Part shown: one piece after another, positions 55,401-55,593 of the stretch
Position numbering within the stretch: the first letter of the stretch is position 1
Layout: each line of letters starts with the position of its first letter
NCBI RefSeq assembly: GCF_001884185.1
Contig: NZ_MAOE01000059.1
Location: forward strand, 1-55,593
Length of the DNA: 55,593 bases
Reading direction: 5' to 3'
Origin: Bacillus albus
Lineage (GTDB): Bacteria; Bacillota; Bacilli; Bacillales; Bacillaceae_G
The notes under the pieces: model-generated
What the model was told of the DNA's origin: nothing
What the model saw: the letters and a program-made list of their open reading frames with translations, nothing else
The model's database searches: none
Program-made: the position numbers and the translations under genes

Positions 55401-55593
55401 ACGTTTGAAAAGCTACAAGCATACGATGCAGAAGGTAAGGCATACAAGTATGAAGTGAAAGAACAGCCAGTAGCCGGATATGAATCAAAAGTAAGTGGCA
55501 CTGACATCACGAATACGAAAGTAGGCAAAACAAAAGTAGAAGGAACGAAGACATGGAAAGACGATAACGCAACAGATCGTCCGGAAATGATCA
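49491..55593 (+). CDS. Giant Cna-B-repeat surface adhesin (5' part, runs off the window)
   Basis: Open from ATG 49491 (SD GAGGAGG at 49472-49478) to the window end: 2,034 codons without a stop. Signal peptide 1-31 (ANA|QE). N-terminal Ig-like adhesin domain about 40-157 with Cys99/Cys108. Gly-rich linker, then a collagen-binding/SdrG-like domain about 175-312. SpaA-type Cna-B domain about 326-417. From Trp431 onward, 18 full Cna-B repeats and the start of a 19th. Each repeat has the isopeptide triad: Lys in GTKTW, Glu in YEVKE, Asn in ITNT, implying rigid self-cross-linked stalks. A C-terminal LPXTG sorting signal would be expected beyond the window. Likely role: attachment to host matrix. 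Confidence 0.9.
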   Translation, partial: MYLKRITSIFSIIMIFMFTIGQSLLPIVANAQELNTAGIVDSFKIDKTDLYVGQRTKVTVNFSEKDGLKLKPGDTLTLTLPPELKGLNTEFLLDDYGTCKVTAGTVVCTFNDKVSTHQNIKGYLNFFIEAANVGTDEKKEIETNFGTNVDKQSVTITGPSSGGGTDPGKPPFFYKTGDMNSGKSDEVRWFLNINLAKEELSRDIVVTDNLQEGQILNKDSFYIIVDDHIGRRSLTLQELEKQGYGTITFTGDKSFKVVLNKDKARLASFSIGYTSTITEAGKKQDFFKNDYTIDYQVLNGEPVTESGTHPVENMTAGGGAEGNVTPRGTLKIVKHIEGDEEKVIPNVSFKLYKEPNEQVGDVYTTDEKGIIEIPNLQPGKYYVKEVSAPDYIDFDPQAKVNFEVKSDAVNGVKLLIPNKVKTTSIAGTKTWKDDNEKDRPSSIKVDLLQNGKVVDTKEVTAADGWKYKFDNLTVYDANGVAYKYEVKEQPIDGYTTEVNGYDITNTKVVQTTKVEGTKTWKDGNAEGRPTMIKVDLLQNGTVIATQEVSEATGWKYEFKDLAINDADGKAYKYEVKEQAVDGYESKVNGYDITNTKVGKTSVAGTKTWKGGTEEEHKAIKVDLLQNGTVIATQEVSKETGWKYEFKDLVAFDENGKAYKYEVKEQPVDGYESKVNGYDITNTKVGKTSVAGTKTWNDNNASERPKTIKVDLVQKDNSQAQKETVIATQEVSEATGWKYEFKDLVAYDENGVAYKYEVKEQVVPGYESKVNGYDITNTKVGETKVEGTKIWKDDNAKDRPEMIKVDLLQNGKVVDTKEVTAETNWKYTFEKLQAYDANGVAYKYEVKEQAIPGYESKVNGTDITNTKVGKTKVEGTKTWKDDNATDRPEMIKVDLLQNGTVIATQEVSKVTGWKYEFKDLAAYDAEGKAYKYEVKEQAVEGYKSKVNGYDITNTKVGETKVEGTKTWNDNNATDRPSTIKVDLLQNGKVVDTKEVTAETNWKYTFEKLQAYDAEGKAYKYEVKEQAVPGYESKVNGTDIINTKVGKTKVEGTKTWKDGNATDRPTMIKVDLLQNGNVIQTHDVLAVMGWKYIFADLEAYDAEGKAYEYTVKEQAVPGYESKVSGTDITNTKVGQTKVEGTKTWKDDNATDRPEMIKVDLLQNGTVIATQEVSKATGWKYEFKDLAAYDANGVAYKYEVKEQAIPGYESKVKGYDIKNTKVGETKVEGMKTWKDDNAKDRPEMIKVDLLQNGKVVDTKEVTAATNWKYTFEKLQAYDANGVAYKYEVKEQAIPGYESKVKGTDITNTKVGKTKVEGTKTWKDDNAKDRPEMIKVDLLQNGTVIATQEVSKVTGWKYEFKDLAAYDENGVAYKYEVKEQAVAGYESKVNGTDITNTKVGETKVEGTKTWKDDNATNRPSTIKVDLLQNGKVVDTKEVTAETNWKYMFEKLQAYDAAGKAYKYEVKEQAVEGYKSKVNGYDITNTKVGETKVEGTKTWNDNNTTDRPSTIKVDLLQNGKVVDTKEVTVETNWKYMFEKLQAYDANGVAYKYEVKEQAVPGYESKVNGYDITNTKVGKTKVEGTKTWKDDNATDRPEMIKVDLLQNGTVIATQEVSKATGWKYEFKDLAAYDAEGKAYKYEVKEQTVPGYESKVSGTDITNTKVGETKVEGTKTWNDNNATDRPSTIKVDLLQNGKVVDTKEVTVETNWKYTFEKLQAYDAEGKAYKYEVKEQAVEGYKSKVNGYDITNTKVGETKVEGTKTWNDNNATDRPSTIKVDLLQNGKVIDTKEVSKATNWKYTFEKLQAYDTNGVAYKYEVKEQPIAGYKSEVKGTDIANTKVGETKVEGTKTWNDNNATDRPSTIKVDLLQNGKVVDTKEVTAETNWKYTFEKLQAYDENGVAYKYEVKEQAVPGYESKVSGTDITNTKVGETKVEGTKTWKDDNATDRPSTIKVDLLQNGKVVDTKEVTAETNWKYTFEKLQAYDAEGKAYKYEVKEQPVAGYESKVSGTDITNTKVGKTKVEGTKTWKDDNATDRPEMI
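50752..55593 (+). repeat. Tandem Cna-B repeat array (18.5 units, mostly exactly 264 bp)
   Basis: The conserved Trp codon recurs at 50781, 51048, 51312, 51573, 51858, 52122, 52386, 52650, 52914, 53178, 53442, 53706, 53970, 54234, 54498, 54762, 55026, 55290 and 55554. From 51858 on, all 14 intervals are 264 bp (88 aa). Earlier intervals are 267, 264, 261 and 285 bp; the last carries an insert of about 7 residues (KDNSQAQ). Two main unit types differ in the middle: TVIATQEVS..TGWKYEFKDL and KVVDTKEVT..TNWKYTFEKL. Confidence 0.95.

Noticed and set aside
50678-55528. Many minus-strand open frames of 70-231 aa (e.g. 53123-53818, 54893-55528)
   Set aside because: They lie antisense to the + strand adhesin, repeat with its 264-bp period, lack SD sites and make no recognisable domain. 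They are shadows of a low-complexity coding array.
50752-55593. Periodic repeats considered as a CRISPR array or satellite DNA
   Set aside because: The period is 264 bp and in frame, and each unit encodes a Cna-B domain. There are no short repeats with unique spacers.

Overview
The window reads as chromosome of a Bacillus cereus-group species (low-GC, endospore-forming Firmicute). Codon use is AT-rich and Shine-Dalgarno (SD) sites are strong. Spore genes (cwlJ, gerQ, rsfA, pbpG) are present, and the gene order parallels the B. subtilis ung-ywdI/J/K-gerQ, hemQ-pta-lipL-rsfA-ywfO and ywhBCD-pbpG-speE-speB-ywiB-argS neighbourhoods. No rRNA, tRNA or CRISPR was seen. The strain cannot be named from the sequence alone.

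Layout. 1-70: the last codons and right end of an IS3-family element. 100-7000: pyridoxal kinase; an AirSR/YhcYZ-type redox two-component system followed by an FMN azoreductase; a Crp/Fnr regulator; a YjjG-like nucleotidase; a ClC channel. 7170-11050: a SAM-riboswitch-controlled metY-metA pair followed by hom, together a homocysteine/methionine branch using acetyl-homoserine. 11070-16300: YitT/YczE membrane protein divergent from a LacI regulator, an SGNH hydrolase-ABC exporter operon, and ung. 16300-21200: DUF3817, Cof-type HAD, NCS2 permease, a small TrkA-C protein, ywdI, ywdK and the cwlJ-gerQ germination operon. 21300-26550: D,D-carboxypeptidase, hemQ, pta, lipL, rsfA. 27400-31560: a Fur-box-controlled siderophore ABC importer. 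31700-36640: ywfO, ywhB, ywhC, ywhD, pbpG. 36740-46600: GDPD, a MerR-MFS pair, speE-speB polyamine genes, a PfoR-like PTS IIC, YxeA, an S66 peptidase, ywiB and argS.

The last 9 kb (46600-55593) is accessory. It holds a chimeric sigma-factor remnant, a small secreted protein with a near-consensus PlcR box, about 1.8 kb of AT-rich sequence with decayed coding remnants on the minus strand, and a giant Cna-B-repeat surface adhesin that starts at 49491 and runs off the window. The adhesin is on the + strand and is open for over 2,000 codons. The many minus-strand open frames across it are shadows.

Main signals beyond the gene list: (i) two copies of a two-module hairpin element downstream of speB and argS whose stems differ by compensatory changes; (ii) an 18-bp perfect hairpin that contains the SD of pbpG; (iii) a structured speE-speB leader; (iv) a mosaic 264-bp repeat array in the adhesin; (v) remnants of broken genes between argS and the adhesin.
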